From positions 1-64,000 of the forward strand of contig JAFXXD010000021.1 in NCBI GenBank assembly GCA_017542475.1: a stretch of DNA of 64,000 nucleotides, read 5' to 3'. The position numbers and the translations under genes are program-made. This DNA is from Ruminococcus sp. GTDB lineage: Bacteria > Bacillota > Clostridia > Oscillospirales > Ruminococcaceae. Each line of letters begins with the position of its first letter. The first letter of the stretch is position 1. Under the pieces are notes generated by a model that made no database searches, was not told the DNA's origin, and saw only the letters and a program-made list of their open reading frames with translations. Positions 35,385 through 45,108 of this stretch are shown here, piece by piece.

Positions 35385-36014
35385 TTACAGATTTGCCTGT
35401 ATCTTCTCGATGAGCCCCTCAATCTCAGCCTGACGCATTTTCAGGCTTACCGTGTTGACGATGAGTCTTGCGGAGATGGGCGCTACGTCCTCGATGACCT
35501 CAAGTCCGTTCTCCTTCAGAGTCGTACCCGTTTCGACTATATCGACTATGCCGTCCGCAAGCTCAAGGAGCGGCGCGAGCTCCACGGAGCCCTCTATCTT
35601 GATTATCTCGGTGTCCATGCCCTTCTTCTCGAAGAAGCTGCGGGCAACATTCGGGTACTTCGTAGCTATGGTCTTGACACCGTAGCCGCGATAGAAATCG
35701 TAGCCCTTCTTCGTGGCAAGCGCGAACTTGCACCTGCCGAAGCCGAGGTCTACGAGCTCGAAGAACTTGCCCTTCATCTCCATTATCGTATCCTTGCCGA
35801 CAACGCCCATATCGCACACGCCGTGCTCAACGTAGGTGATGACGTCGTTGGCCTTTGCAAGTACGACCTCGAGGTTGCCGTCGGGAATGGGAAGAATGAG
35901 CTTCCTGCCCTTCTCGCGGACTGCTGTACAGTCGAAGCCGAGCTTCTCGAAGAGTCCGACCGTATCCTTTTCAAGTCTGCCCTTTGTGAGGGCTATTCTG
36001 ATAGGCTTATCCAT
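35385..36014 (-). CDS. hisG: ATP phosphoribosyltransferase, short catalytic subunit
   Basis: First, committed step: joins ATP and PRPP. 209 residues, the short HisG form that lacks the C-terminal regulatory domain and needs HisZ. RIALTKGRLEKDT, DMGVVGKDTI, and the PRPP loop GIVDIVETGTTLKENGL are visible. One-base overlap with hisZ (TAATG), as expected for obligate partners. Confidence 0.97.
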   Translation of the reverse strand: MDKPIRIALTKGRLEKDTVGLFEKLGFDCTAVREKGRKLILPIPDGNLEVVLAKANDVITYVEHGVCDMGVVGKDTIMEMKGKFFELVDLGFGRCKFALATKKGYDFYRGYGVKTIATKYPNVARSFFEKKGMDTEIIKIEGSVELAPLLELADGIVDIVETGTTLKENGLEVIEDVAPISARLIVNTVSLKMRQAEIEGLIEKIQANL

Positions 36015-37207
36015 TATTCTTCCTCCCTGCTCGAGCCGTCAACGACTACGACCTTTGCTATCTTCTTTTCCTTAGCATATTCACGGACTGTCTCAATGTC
36101 GTCGAACAGCGCATTCTCGACAACGAGTCCCTGCTCGCGGAGCTCGTTCGCAGCCCTGACAGCTGCTACCTCGCAGCCCTTCTCGGCATAGACGATAGCA
36201 TCTATCTTCGGCATTGCGGGGAAAAGTCCGTTCTTCTCGATGACCTTCTGTATAGCGTTCACATTGACAGCAAAGCCTACAGCGGGTATATCGTAGCCGA
36301 ACTCGGAAATGAGCTTGTCATAGCGTCCGCCCGAGAGGACTTCCTCACCATGTCCCTGTAAATAGCCCTTTATGATAACGCCTGTGTAGTAGTCTGTCTT
36401 GTTGACAAGTCCGAGGTCAACGGTTATATTCGTATCGGATCCGCAGAGCTCGGTCATATCGCAGTAGAGCTCGCGGAGCTCGTCGAGGATATGCTTCACG
36501 TTCTCGTCGGGGATAAGCTCCTCAGCCTTGTCGAATACCTCCATACCGCCAAACAGCGCGGGGAGCTTCTTCAGTGCCGCTATAACGGAGTTGCTGCCGA
36601 ACGAATCAAGCAGGTCGTTGAGCGCGGGGAAATTCTTGCTCTCGATGAGCTTGCGGATACGCTCCTTGTCCGAATCGCTGACTTCGAGCTTGCCGACGAG
36701 CTCCTTGAATACGCCGATATGACCTATTTCAAGCGAGAACTCCATACCGAAGGCTTTGAGCGAGTCGATAGCCGTCGATATTACGTCAAGGTCTGCCATT
36801 TTCAGCTGTGAGCCGATAAGCTCGATGCCCGCCTGCACTATCTCGTCGCTCCTGCCCTTGAGAGCAGGCTCGGTGCGGTATACCGTCTGATTGTAGAAGA
36901 GCTTCAGCGGGAGTATAGCGTCGCGGAGACGTGTAGCCACTACTCTTGCGATGGGCATTGTGGAATCGGGACGCATTACGAGCAGTCTGCCCTTGCTGTC
37001 CGTGAGCTTGTAAAGGTTCTCCTGCGGGAAGTAGCGGGAGTTGAGGTTGAATACATCGAAGAATTCAAGACCGGGGGTTATCATCTCGCTGTATCCCCTG
37101 CTGCTGAATATGCCTCTGAGGGTATCCTCGATGTTTCTGCGTATGATACACTCGCCGAAGAGAAGATCCTTCGTGCCCTCGGGAGTGATAAGATCGTAGT
37201 TTTTCAT
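36014..37207 (-). CDS. hisZ: ATP phosphoribosyltransferase regulatory subunit
   Basis: 397 residues, histidyl-tRNA synthetase-like without the anticodon domain: EGTKDLLFGE, RGYSEMITPGLEFFD, RPDSTMPIARVVATRL (altered HisRS motif 2), VDLGLVNKTDYYTGVIIKGYL and GGRYDKL. It confers histidine feedback on HisG. First gene of the operon; GGAGGT lies 11 nt before the ATG, and a promoter with palindromes lies at 37250-37293. Confidence 0.96.
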   Translation of the reverse strand: MKNYDLITPEGTKDLLFGECIIRRNIEDTLRGIFSSRGYSEMITPGLEFFDVFNLNSRYFPQENLYKLTDSKGRLLVMRPDSTMPIARVVATRLRDAILPLKLFYNQTVYRTEPALKGRSDEIVQAGIELIGSQLKMADLDVISTAIDSLKAFGMEFSLEIGHIGVFKELVGKLEVSDSDKERIRKLIESKNFPALNDLLDSFGSNSVIAALKKLPALFGGMEVFDKAEELIPDENVKHILDELRELYCDMTELCGSDTNITVDLGLVNKTDYYTGVIIKGYLQGHGEEVLSGGRYDKLISEFGYDIPAVGFAVNVNAIQKVIEKNGLFPAMPKIDAIVYAEKGCEVAAVRAANELREQGLVVENALFDDIETVREYAKEKKIAKVVVVDGSSREEE

Positions 37208-37249
37208 AATAAAACTGACCTCCGAACTATTCGCTTTAGTTTGCTAATG

Positions 37250-37293
37250 TGTTACTATGGTAATATAGTAACATATTACCATAGAAAAGTCAA
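37250..37293 (-). promoter_or_regulatory. his operon promoter overlaid by nested palindromes (putative operator)
   Basis: Minus-strand TTGACT (37293-37288), 17-nt spacer, TGT-TACTAT extended -10 (37270-37265). A perfect 12-bp inverted repeat, CTATGGTAATAT/ATATTACCATAG (37255-37266 with 37273-37284), covers the -10 and spacer. A second, overlapping 8-bp repeat TGTTACTA/TAGTAACA (37250-37257 with 37266-37273) interlocks with it. No T-box or leader peptide is seen, so control by a DNA-binding repressor is the likely mode (inference). Confidence 0.7.
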
Positions 37294-37294
37294 G

Positions 37295-40200
37295 TTAAAA
37301 GAAGCTCATCTGTGAAGATTCGGGCAAGTCGCCGAAAGCTCCTATGCTTTTCAACATATCTATTGTAGTTTTTGACGCACCGCTCATATCCTGAAACTCC
37401 TCTATCGAGATGAAGCCGCCCTTCTGCGCAGCTTCGCGAAGTCCCTTTGCAGCATTCTCGCCGACTCCCGACATTGCCGAGAAAGGTATACGGAGCTTGC
37501 CGTCCTCTATGAGGAAGTCCTTCGCGTCCGACTTGAACAGGTCTATCGGCAGGAACTCATACCCGCGCGAGAGCATCTCGTTCGTTATCAGCAGGATATC
37601 GTACAGGTCGCTCTCCTTCTTGGAGCGGTCGTTGCCGAGCTCGCGGAGCTCTCTCAGCTTTGCGCGGACGACCTCCTTGCCCTGTACGGCAAGCTCTGCG
37701 TTGAAGTCCTCACCGCGGACGGAGAAGTAGGTCGCGTAGTATTCAAGCGGCATATGCAGCTTGAACCAGCCGAGCTTTATCGCCGCGATAACGTAGGCGG
37801 CGGCGTGCGCCTTCGGGAACATATACTTTATCTTCAGACAGCTCTCGATGTACCACTCGGGGACATTGTGATTGCGCAGCATTTCGATAATTTCGGGCGT
37901 AAACTGCTTTGGAGCCTTGCCCTTACGTGTCCACTCCATTATCTGGAACGCCATTTTCGGCTCAACGCCCTTATAGAGAAGGTACGTCATAATGCTGTCA
38001 CGCGTTCCGATAACCTCGGATATCGTGCAGACGTTGTTGTCGATGAGGTCCTTCGCGTTGCCCAGCCAAACGTCAGTACCGTGGGAAAGTCCCGATATCT
38101 GGAGAAAGTCGCTGAACTTGGTCGGCTTCGCGTCAAGAAGCATCTGTATCGTGAAGCCCGTTCCCATTTCAGGGATTCCAAGGCTTCCGGTCTTGCAGAA
38201 TATATCCTCCGCCGTAACTCCGAGCACCGAGCAGTCCGTACACATACGGATAACATCGGGGTCGGACGTGGGCACGTCCTTTATCTTCATTCCCGTCAGG
38301 TCCTCAAGGTGCTTGTAGAGCGTTGGAACTACGTGTCCGAGCTCGTCAAGCTTGAGAATGGTATCGTGCAGGGAGTTGAAGGTGAAGTGGGTGGTGATTA
38401 TCTCCGAATCAGCGGTATCCGCGGGGTGCTGAACGGGGGTGAAGTCGTAAACCTCGTAGTCCGAGGGAACGACAACCATTCCTCCGGGGTGCTGACCAGT
38501 CGTGCGCTTGATTCCCGTGCAGCCTATAGCAAGGCGGTTCATCTCGGAGTTGTTGAGCGTGATACCGTTGTCCTCGCAGTATTTTTTTACGTAGCCGAAC
38601 GCAGTCTTGTCCGCGACAACGGAGATAGTTCCCGCCTTGAAAACGTTCGATTTGCCGAAGAGCTCCTCCGTGTAGCGGTGAGCCCAGAACTGGTACTCAT
38701 CGGAGAAGTTGAGGTCGATATCAGGCGCTTTGTCGCCGTCGAAGCCGAGGAAGGTCTCGAACGGGATATCGTGACCGTCGCGGTTGAGGTCAGCGCCGCA
38801 TTTCGGGCACTTCTTGGGCGGCAGGTCGAAGCCCGAGCCGTATACGCCGTCTTGCAGGAACTCACTGTACTTGCAGTCGGGATTCGGGCAGACGTAGTGC
38901 GGCGGGAGCGGATTTACCTCGGATATTCCCGCCATTGAAGCCACGAACGACGAACCTACCGAACCACGTGAGCCTACGAGGTAGCCGTGTTCAACGGAGT
39001 TCCATACAAGCTTCTGCGCGATGATGTACAGCACCGAGAAGCCGTGCTTGATGATCGAGCTGAGCTCGCGGTCGAGGCGCTTATCAACGAGCTCGGGGAG
39101 CGGGTCGCCGTATATCTCGTGCGCCTTGTCGTGGGTGATACGCGTGAGCTCCTCCTCCGCGCCCTCGATGGTGGGAGTGAAGGTGCCCTTGGGTATCGGG
39201 CGCACGACCTCAATCATATCCGCGACTGCATTGGTATTGGTGATGACTATCTCCTTCGCCTTGTCCTCACCGAGGTAGGCAAATTCCCTCATCATCTCAT
39301 CGGTAGTTCTGAAATAGAGAGGAGCCTGATATTCCGCGTCCTTGAAGCCCATGGTCGTGAGGATTATCTTGCGGAAGATAGCGTCCTTCGGGTCGATGAA
39401 GTGGACGTCGCAGGTCGCGCAGACAGGGATATTCAGCCTCTCGCCGAGCTTTACGATGTCGGAGTTGAACTCGCGCAGCTCGTCGTCGCTGCGGACAGTT
39501 CCCTCACGCACCATAAACTCGTTGTTGCATATCGGCTGTATTTCAAGGTAATCATAGAACTTCGCAAGCTCGTCGATGAAGTCCTGCGAGCGGAGGTCAA
39601 CCATCGCGCGGAAGAGCTCGCCCGATTCGCAGGCGCTTCCGAAGATAAGTCCCTCGCGGTGCTGTACGAGAACGGATTTCGGGATAAGCGGCTTCTTGTA
39701 GAAGTATTCGAGGTTGCTTATCGAAACGAGCCTGTACAGATTTTTCAGTCCCGCCTGATTGCGGACGAGGATTATCTGATGGTAGGATTTGAGCTTTTTC
39801 TTCTCTATCTCGTCAACAAGGGTATTGAGCTGCTGTATCGTCGCAAACGAGCGCTCGTTTTTGAGCCTGCCCGAGAGCTCGATGAATATCTTCGCGAGCA
39901 TAAGTGCGTCGTCGGAAGCGCGGTGATGCTCGAAGTTGCCGAGCTTCAGCTGTTTAGCGACGAGGTTCAGCCTGTGGCGTCCCATCTCGGGGAGCATCGA
40001 CTGGCACATAACAAGAGTGTCCACCCACGTATACGGGAAGTCAATGCCGTTGCGCTTGCAGACCTGATTTATCATATTCGTATCGAAGCGGGCGTTGTGC
40101 GCAACGAGGACAGGCTTGTCCCCGCAGAACTCCATAAACATCCGCAGAGCCTCTGCCTCCTCGGGAGCGTCCGCAACATCGGCGTCGCTGATGCCCGTCA

Positions 40201-41629
40201 GCTCGGTTATCTTCTCGGGAATGTGGAATTTCGGGTTTACCTTGGTATTGAAGCTGTCGATGACCTGTAGATTTTTTAGCTTTACCGCGCCTATCTCGGT
40301 CAGCCTGTCGTGGCGGAAGCTCAGGCCTGTGGTCTCGACGTCGAAAACGATTATCTCGTCGTCGAGCTTGCGGTCGTCATCGCCGTAAACGACCATATCA
40401 CGCTCGATATCGTTTACGACGTAAGCCTCCATACCGTATATGACCTTGAAATTCTTGGGCATATTATACATACAGTCGGGGAAAGCCTGCACATTGCCGT
40501 GGTCGGTTATCGCCATAGCCTGATGTCCCCACTCGGCGGCACGGTTTATGAGAGTAACTGGATCGGTAACGGCGTCCATAGCCGACATATTCGTATGGCA
40601 GTGGAGCTCTACGCGCTTCTCGTGATAGGTATCTGTTTTCGGAGTGCGCTTCACCTTTATGAGCGAGTTAGGCATTATGCAGATGTCCTTCGCGAACTGG
40701 TCGTAGTCTATCTTGCCCGCAATAAGGAGAGTAGTACCGTTCTTGATGCCCGTGAAGAGCTTCAGCTCGTCCTCGTCATTCTCCTTGACGAACACCTTCA
40801 CAAGAAGTGAGCCGCTGTAATCGGTGACGTTGAACGTCACGACGGTCTTGCCGCTTTTCAGCTCCTTAGCCTCGGAGGCGAACACGTCTCCGACGATGAC
40901 TACGCGCTCGGACAGAAGCTTCACAGCCTCGGATATGGATATCGGCTTCTCGCGGATAGGACGTCCCTTAAGCAGCTCCGCGGACTCGGCGTCGAAGTCC
41001 ATATTCAGCGATGTGGTATCCACGGAGCGCGTGGGCATAGCCGCAAGTATCTGCTCCTGACGCTTTTCTTCCTCGGACTTCTCAGGCGCGAACTGGTCAC
41101 TGTAATCAGGCAGCGTAGCCTCGACCTCGGCGGTTATAGTGTCGAATTCCTCAGAGGTGATAGCCTCGCCGCCGAGGAGCTCTATCTCGAAGCTGAGTCC
41201 GTACATATTGTAAATGAGCTGGCTGAGACTGCGCGAAAAGCGGAAGTGCTCAAGTATATCCCTGCCGCTGTGCTTGAGCCCGATACTTATCTTGTTTTCG
41301 GAGCGTCTTATATCGGCGTCGTCGAGGAAGCCGTTTACAACAGACACGTCTCTTTTCAGCAGTATGAGTATGTCCGTGAACTGTGACATCTCAAACAGCG
41401 CTTCCTCGTACCTCGGATACAGGCGAACGGAATCAACCTTTATTGCTGCCGCAAGTGCGTTCTCGAACGCGAAAATGTCCGCCGACTGAACGTATGCCGT
41501 GAACCTCACAAAGAAGCCGAAATGCCTAAGGTCAGCGGAATACGTCATTTTATATATCTCGCCCGCACCCACAGATTCGGGGAGCTCGGCGCAGTATTCC
41601 TTTAAAAACTCGGATAAAACAATGTTCAT
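37295..41629 (-). CDS. polC: DNA polymerase III alpha subunit, PolC type
   Basis: Replicative polymerase of Firmicutes. 1444 residues: N-terminal domain, OB fold (about 230-330), PHP motif HCHTNMSAMD (343-352), a DEDDh proofreading exonuclease inserted in the PHP domain (DVETTGL, about 430-436; HNARFD; HRASDDALM), the PolC zinc site (CPNPDCKYSEF...CPKCG), and the polymerase core (FLGFDGDKAPDIDLNFSDE, YLVGSRGSVGSSFVASM). Full length. It is the last gene of the pyrH cluster; the his promoter starts right at its 3' end with no clear terminator between. Confidence 0.98.
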   Translation of the reverse strand: MNIVLSEFLKEYCAELPESVGAGEIYKMTYSADLRHFGFFVRFTAYVQSADIFAFENALAAAIKVDSVRLYPRYEEALFEMSQFTDILILLKRDVSVVNGFLDDADIRRSENKISIGLKHSGRDILEHFRFSRSLSQLIYNMYGLSFEIELLGGEAITSEEFDTITAEVEATLPDYSDQFAPEKSEEEKRQEQILAAMPTRSVDTTSLNMDFDAESAELLKGRPIREKPISISEAVKLLSERVVIVGDVFASEAKELKSGKTVVTFNVTDYSGSLLVKVFVKENDEDELKLFTGIKNGTTLLIAGKIDYDQFAKDICIMPNSLIKVKRTPKTDTYHEKRVELHCHTNMSAMDAVTDPVTLINRAAEWGHQAMAITDHGNVQAFPDCMYNMPKNFKVIYGMEAYVVNDIERDMVVYGDDDRKLDDEIIVFDVETTGLSFRHDRLTEIGAVKLKNLQVIDSFNTKVNPKFHIPEKITELTGISDADVADAPEEAEALRMFMEFCGDKPVLVAHNARFDTNMINQVCKRNGIDFPYTWVDTLVMCQSMLPEMGRHRLNLVAKQLKLGNFEHHRASDDALMLAKIFIELSGRLKNERSFATIQQLNTLVDEIEKKKLKSYHQIILVRNQAGLKNLYRLVSISNLEYFYKKPLIPKSVLVQHREGLIFGSACESGELFRAMVDLRSQDFIDELAKFYDYLEIQPICNNEFMVREGTVRSDDELREFNSDIVKLGERLNIPVCATCDVHFIDPKDAIFRKIILTTMGFKDAEYQAPLYFRTTDEMMREFAYLGEDKAKEIVITNTNAVADMIEVVRPIPKGTFTPTIEGAEEELTRITHDKAHEIYGDPLPELVDKRLDRELSSIIKHGFSVLYIIAQKLVWNSVEHGYLVGSRGSVGSSFVASMAGISEVNPLPPHYVCPNPDCKYSEFLQDGVYGSGFDLPPKKCPKCGADLNRDGHDIPFETFLGFDGDKAPDIDLNFSDEYQFWAHRYTEELFGKSNVFKAGTISVVADKTAFGYVKKYCEDNGITLNNSEMNRLAIGCTGIKRTTGQHPGGMVVVPSDYEVYDFTPVQHPADTADSEIITTHFTFNSLHDTILKLDELGHVVPTLYKHLEDLTGMKIKDVPTSDPDVIRMCTDCSVLGVTAEDIFCKTGSLGIPEMGTGFTIQMLLDAKPTKFSDFLQISGLSHGTDVWLGNAKDLIDNNVCTISEVIGTRDSIMTYLLYKGVEPKMAFQIMEWTRKGKAPKQFTPEIIEMLRNHNVPEWYIESCLKIKYMFPKAHAAAYVIAAIKLGWFKLHMPLEYYATYFSVRGEDFNAELAVQGKEVVRAKLRELRELGNDRSKKESDLYDILLITNEMLSRGYEFLPIDLFKSDAKDFLIEDGKLRIPFSAMSGVGENAAKGLREAAQKGGFISIEEFQDMSGASKTTIDMLKSIGAFGDLPESSQMSFF

Positions 41630-41691
41630 ATATACAACTCCGTTAAGGGTAAATCAAGACTTCAAGGGCGAACAGAGTCCGCCCTTGCACA

Positions 41692-42729
41692 TTAAAGCTT
41701 TTCTACCTCGGCAAGAAGCTCGGGGACTATCTCCGCCTCGCTTATCTTGCGCTGAGTGCCGTCTTTCTTGAAGATGATAGCGCAGCCGTCACCGCCCGCG
41801 ATACCGATATCAGCTTCGCGAGCCTCTCCCGGTCCGTTGACGATACAGCCCATAACTGCGACAGTTATGTCCTTGTCCAGATCCTTGAGCGCCGCTTCGA
41901 CCTTCTTAGCCGTACCGATGAGGTCGATACGCGTGCGGCCGCAGGTCGGACATGAGACGAAGCGTACTCCGCCGCGCTTGCCTATACATCTGAGGATATC
42001 CTTCGCCGCCTCTATCTCCTTGACAGGGTCATCGGTAAGGGAGACACGGATAGTCTCGCCTATACCATCACACAGGAGTGAGCCGATACCGACAGCGGAC
42101 TTGATAAGTCCCATACGCTCGGTGCCTGCCTCGGTTACGCCGAGGTGGAGCGGATAATTGCACTTCTCAGCCGCAAGGCGGTAGGAAGCTATCATACGGT
42201 TAACGTCCGAGGACTTGATGGAGATAACGATGTCCTCGAAGTCGAATCTTTCAAGCAGAGCCGCGTGTCCCATAGCGCTCTCGACGAGAGCCTCGGGCGT
42301 GGGAGAGCCGTACTTCGCAAGAATATCCTTTTCAAGCGAACCCGAATTAACGCCGATACGTATGGGCAGACTGTGAGCGCGGCAGGCGTCAACTACTGCC
42401 TTTACCCTGTCCATATCGCCGATGTTGCCGGGGTTGATGCGTATCTTGTCAACACCTGCGGCGGCAGCTTCGATTGCGAGCTTGTAGTCGAAGTGGATAT
42501 CCGCAACGAGCGGTATCTTCACCGCTTCCTTGATAGCGGGAATGAGCTTTACCGCGTCCATATTCGGGATAGCCGCGCGGATTATCTCGCAGCCCGCCTT
42601 TTCGAGCTCGACTGCCTGCTTCACACTGCCCTCAATATCATCCGAACGGGCGTTCAGCATCGACTGTATGTATATGTGCTTTCCGTCGAGGACACAGTCC
42701 CCCACCTTTACAGGTCTGACATTTCTCAT
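41692..42729 (-). CDS. ispG: 4-hydroxy-3-methylbut-2-enyl diphosphate synthase (IspG/GcpE)
   Basis: Iron-sulphur enzyme of the MEP isoprenoid pathway (MEcPP to HMBPP). 345 residues, beginning with RPVKVGD and IQSMLNAR; the [4Fe-4S] cysteines lie in SCPTCGRT and VMGCIVNGPGEA, with VADIHFDYKLA and RINPGNIG upstream. It sits between rseP and polC, with dxr of the same pathway two genes away. The 62-nt gap to polC holds an 8-bp stem (CAAGGGCG/CGCCCTTG) without a T-run. Confidence 0.97.
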   Translation of the reverse strand: MRNVRPVKVGDCVLDGKHIYIQSMLNARSDDIEGSVKQAVELEKAGCEIIRAAIPNMDAVKLIPAIKEAVKIPLVADIHFDYKLAIEAAAAGVDKIRINPGNIGDMDRVKAVVDACRAHSLPIRIGVNSGSLEKDILAKYGSPTPEALVESAMGHAALLERFDFEDIVISIKSSDVNRMIASYRLAAEKCNYPLHLGVTEAGTERMGLIKSAVGIGSLLCDGIGETIRVSLTDDPVKEIEAAKDILRCIGKRGGVRFVSCPTCGRTRIDLIGTAKKVEAALKDLDKDITVAVMGCIVNGPGEAREADIGIAGGDGCAIIFKKDGTQRKISEAEIVPELLAEVEKL

Positions 42730-42765
42730 AGTTTACTCTCCTCTATGTAGGCGGCACAGCCGCTG

Positions 42766-43830
42766 TTATTTGTTGATTATGCGCATTACGTCGTTGAATG
42801 TGGCGAATATCATAAGACCGAACAGCAGAACGATACCCGCAAGGTGCACATAGCCCTCGTGCTCGGGCTTGACGGGCTTGCGGCGTATCAGCTCGATGAA
42901 GCAGAACAGCAGTCTGCCGCCGTCGAGTCCCGGTACAGGCAAAAGATTAAATATGCCGACGTTTATCGTGATGAGCGCCGTCATATACACAAGCATAAAC
43001 ACGAGGTCCTCGGTGGACTCCGCCTCCTGCGTCGTCTCGTTTATCGAGGTGACAACTCCGACAGGTCCCGATATCTGGTCCTTGCTGAGCTTGCCCGTTA
43101 TCATCTGCTTGATTGACAAAACAACAATATGGCCCATGGAGAGAGCAGTCTCTCCCGAGCACCGCATAACGCTCAGAACGCCCTTGTCATCGGTGACAAG
43201 ACCGAAGTCCATCATCTCGCCCGAGGCATCGTCATGGAAGGTGACATTTTCAAGCTTTACGCGCTTGCCGTCACGCTTTACAACTACGTCGTGCGTCTCT
43301 GACTCGAACGTCGCGAACATATAGTCAATGTCGAGATAGCTGTATATCGACGTGCCGTCTATCTTAACTATCTTGTCTCCGTGGCAAAGACCACCTGTCT
43401 GACAGCTATGTGCATAGTAGGTCTTGGTACCGTCATCTTCAAGCTTACCACTGAAACCGCTTATCTTAGTAGTCGGTATGACCTCGAACATACTCACCAT
43501 TATGGTGCACATCACAAATCCGAGCAGGAAGTTCATACAAGCGCCCGCAACGAGCACGAGCATCCGCTTCCAAAGCTTGGCATTGCGGAAGGAGCGCGGA
43601 TTGTCCTCGCTCGAATCCTCGCCCTCCATGGCGCAGTAGCCTCCGAGCGGGAGAAGTCTCAGCGAGTAGGCTGTCTCGCCGAAGCGCTTTTGCAGGAGCT
43701 TGGGTCCCATGCCGACTGAAAATTCAAGCACGCTGATACCGCTCAGCTTGGCACATATAAAATGTCCGAACTCGTGTATCGTGACAATGAGCCCGAATAT
43801 GATAAGTGCAAAAACTATTCCTTTACCCAT
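42766..43830 (-). CDS. rseP: Site-2 zinc metalloprotease (RseP/RasP)
   Basis: Intramembrane protease that cleaves anti-sigma factors and signal-peptide remnants. 354 residues: first helix with HEFGH (18-22), a PDZ domain in the middle (HSCQTGGLCHGDKIVKIDGTSIYS), and a later helix with NLLPVPGLDGGR, whose Asp is the third zinc ligand. ATG 43830 follows AAAGGA by 7 nt. It is downstream of dxr by 23 nt. It could process the anti-sigma at 53014-55119, but nothing in the sequence shows this. Confidence 0.95.
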   Translation of the reverse strand: MGKGIVFALIIFGLIVTIHEFGHFICAKLSGISVLEFSVGMGPKLLQKRFGETAYSLRLLPLGGYCAMEGEDSSEDNPRSFRNAKLWKRMLVLVAGACMNFLLGFVMCTIMVSMFEVIPTTKISGFSGKLEDDGTKTYYAHSCQTGGLCHGDKIVKIDGTSIYSYLDIDYMFATFESETHDVVVKRDGKRVKLENVTFHDDASGEMMDFGLVTDDKGVLSVMRCSGETALSMGHIVVLSIKQMITGKLSKDQISGPVGVVTSINETTQEAESTEDLVFMLVYMTALITINVGIFNLLPVPGLDGGRLLFCFIELIRRKPVKPEHEGYVHLAGIVLLFGLMIFATFNDVMRIINK

Positions 43831-43853
43831 TTGTATCCTTTCTTTCTCTTCTC

Positions 43854-44996
43854 TCAAATAAGGCTTCTGACGTACTCTCTTGCACGCTTGTCAGCCTTCA
43901 TTACGTCCTCGTAGCAGTTTATGTCCGAATAGTCGAACTTTTCGAGGACTGACGATACTATCTCGCCTATCTGTATAAAGCTTATCTCGTCGTTGAGGAA
44001 GGCGCGTACAGCCTCCTCATTCGCAGAATTCACGAGGCAGGGATAAGCTCCGCCGCGTGTTATCGCATCAATTGCCGCACCGAGACACTTAAAGGTCGAA
44101 TAGTCGGGCTTGGCAAAGGTGAGAGTGCCGTAGTCCGTGAGGGACAGCCTCTTTGTCGGACACTCGAAGCGGTCGGGATAGGTCAGCGCGTACTGTATCG
44201 GTATCTTCATATCGGGCACTCCGAGCTGAGCAATGACTGCGTAGTCGTTGTACTCGACTGCGGAGTGGATAACGCTCTGACGGTGAACAACAATGTCTAT
44301 CTGGTCTGGCTCAAGGTCGAACAGCCACTTAGCCTCGATGAATTCGAGTCCCTTGTTCATAAGGGTGGCGGAATCTATCGTTATCTTGTTGCCCATATCC
44401 CAGTTCGGGTGCTTTAGCGCGTCCGCCTTGGTGACATTTCTGAGCTGCTCATAGCTATAGCCGTAGAAGGGTCCGCCCGAAGCCGTGAGGATTATCTTCG
44501 ACACCTGACTGCGCTTGTTGCCCTGCAAGCACTGGAATATCGCCGAATGCTCGCTGTCCACGGGGTAAATTTTCACACCCATTTCAGCCGCATTCGCCAT
44601 AACGAGGCTTCCGCCCGCGACAAGAGTCTCCTTGTTCGCGAGGGCTACGTCCTTGCGGGCTCCGATAGCTGTCAGTGTGGGAAGAAGTCCCACCATACCG
44701 ACAACGGAATTGAGCACGATATCGTTCTCCTTCACGGAGGCGATACGGCACAGACCGTCCATTCCGCAGAGTATCTCGACGTCCATATCGGCAAGGCTCT
44801 GCTTCAGCTCAGGGTACTTTTCATCGTTGTAGATGCACACGTACTTGGGCTTGAACTTCCTCACCTGCTCGCTCAGGAGCTTCACACTGCTGTGAGCCGC
44901 AAGTCCGACGATATTGAAGCCCTGCTTCTCGCAGACCTCGAGAGCCTGCGTTCCTATCGAGCCTGTCGAGCCGAGAATAGAAACATTTTTGTTCAT
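43854..44996 (-). CDS. dxr: 1-deoxy-D-xylulose 5-phosphate reductoisomerase
   Basis: MEP pathway enzyme (DXP to MEP, NADPH). 380 residues with the NADPH loop ILGSTGSIGTQAL, ANKETLV, PVDSEHSAIFQCL, LTASGGPF, HPNWDMGNKITIDSATLMNKGLE and the metal-binding Glu. AAAGGAG lies upstream of the ATG. The 112 nt between it and cdsA hold no recognisable feature. Confidence 0.97.
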   Translation of the reverse strand: MNKNVSILGSTGSIGTQALEVCEKQGFNIVGLAAHSSVKLLSEQVRKFKPKYVCIYNDEKYPELKQSLADMDVEILCGMDGLCRIASVKENDIVLNSVVGMVGLLPTLTAIGARKDVALANKETLVAGGSLVMANAAEMGVKIYPVDSEHSAIFQCLQGNKRSQVSKIILTASGGPFYGYSYEQLRNVTKADALKHPNWDMGNKITIDSATLMNKGLEFIEAKWLFDLEPDQIDIVVHRQSVIHSAVEYNDYAVIAQLGVPDMKIPIQYALTYPDRFECPTKRLSLTDYGTLTFAKPDYSTFKCLGAAIDAITRGGAYPCLVNSANEEAVRAFLNDEISFIQIGEIVSSVLEKFDYSDINCYEDVMKADKRAREYVRSLI

Positions 44997-45108
44997 TATA
45001 TTATATCTCCTTTATGTCGTGAAAATTCACGTCGGGCGGAAACAGCAAGATTCCGCATAAGCACAAAAGGGACTATCCGCATACACGATTAGTCTCCTTT
45101 CGTTGATA

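Noticed and set aside
37208-37300. T-box or histidine leader peptide before hisZ
   Set aside because: The region is too short and lacks T-box sequence, a His-codon run and an antiterminator pair; palindromes over a promoter explain it better.
37754-40270. Long plus-strand open frames across polC
   Set aside because: Codon-bias shadows of a full-length PolC.
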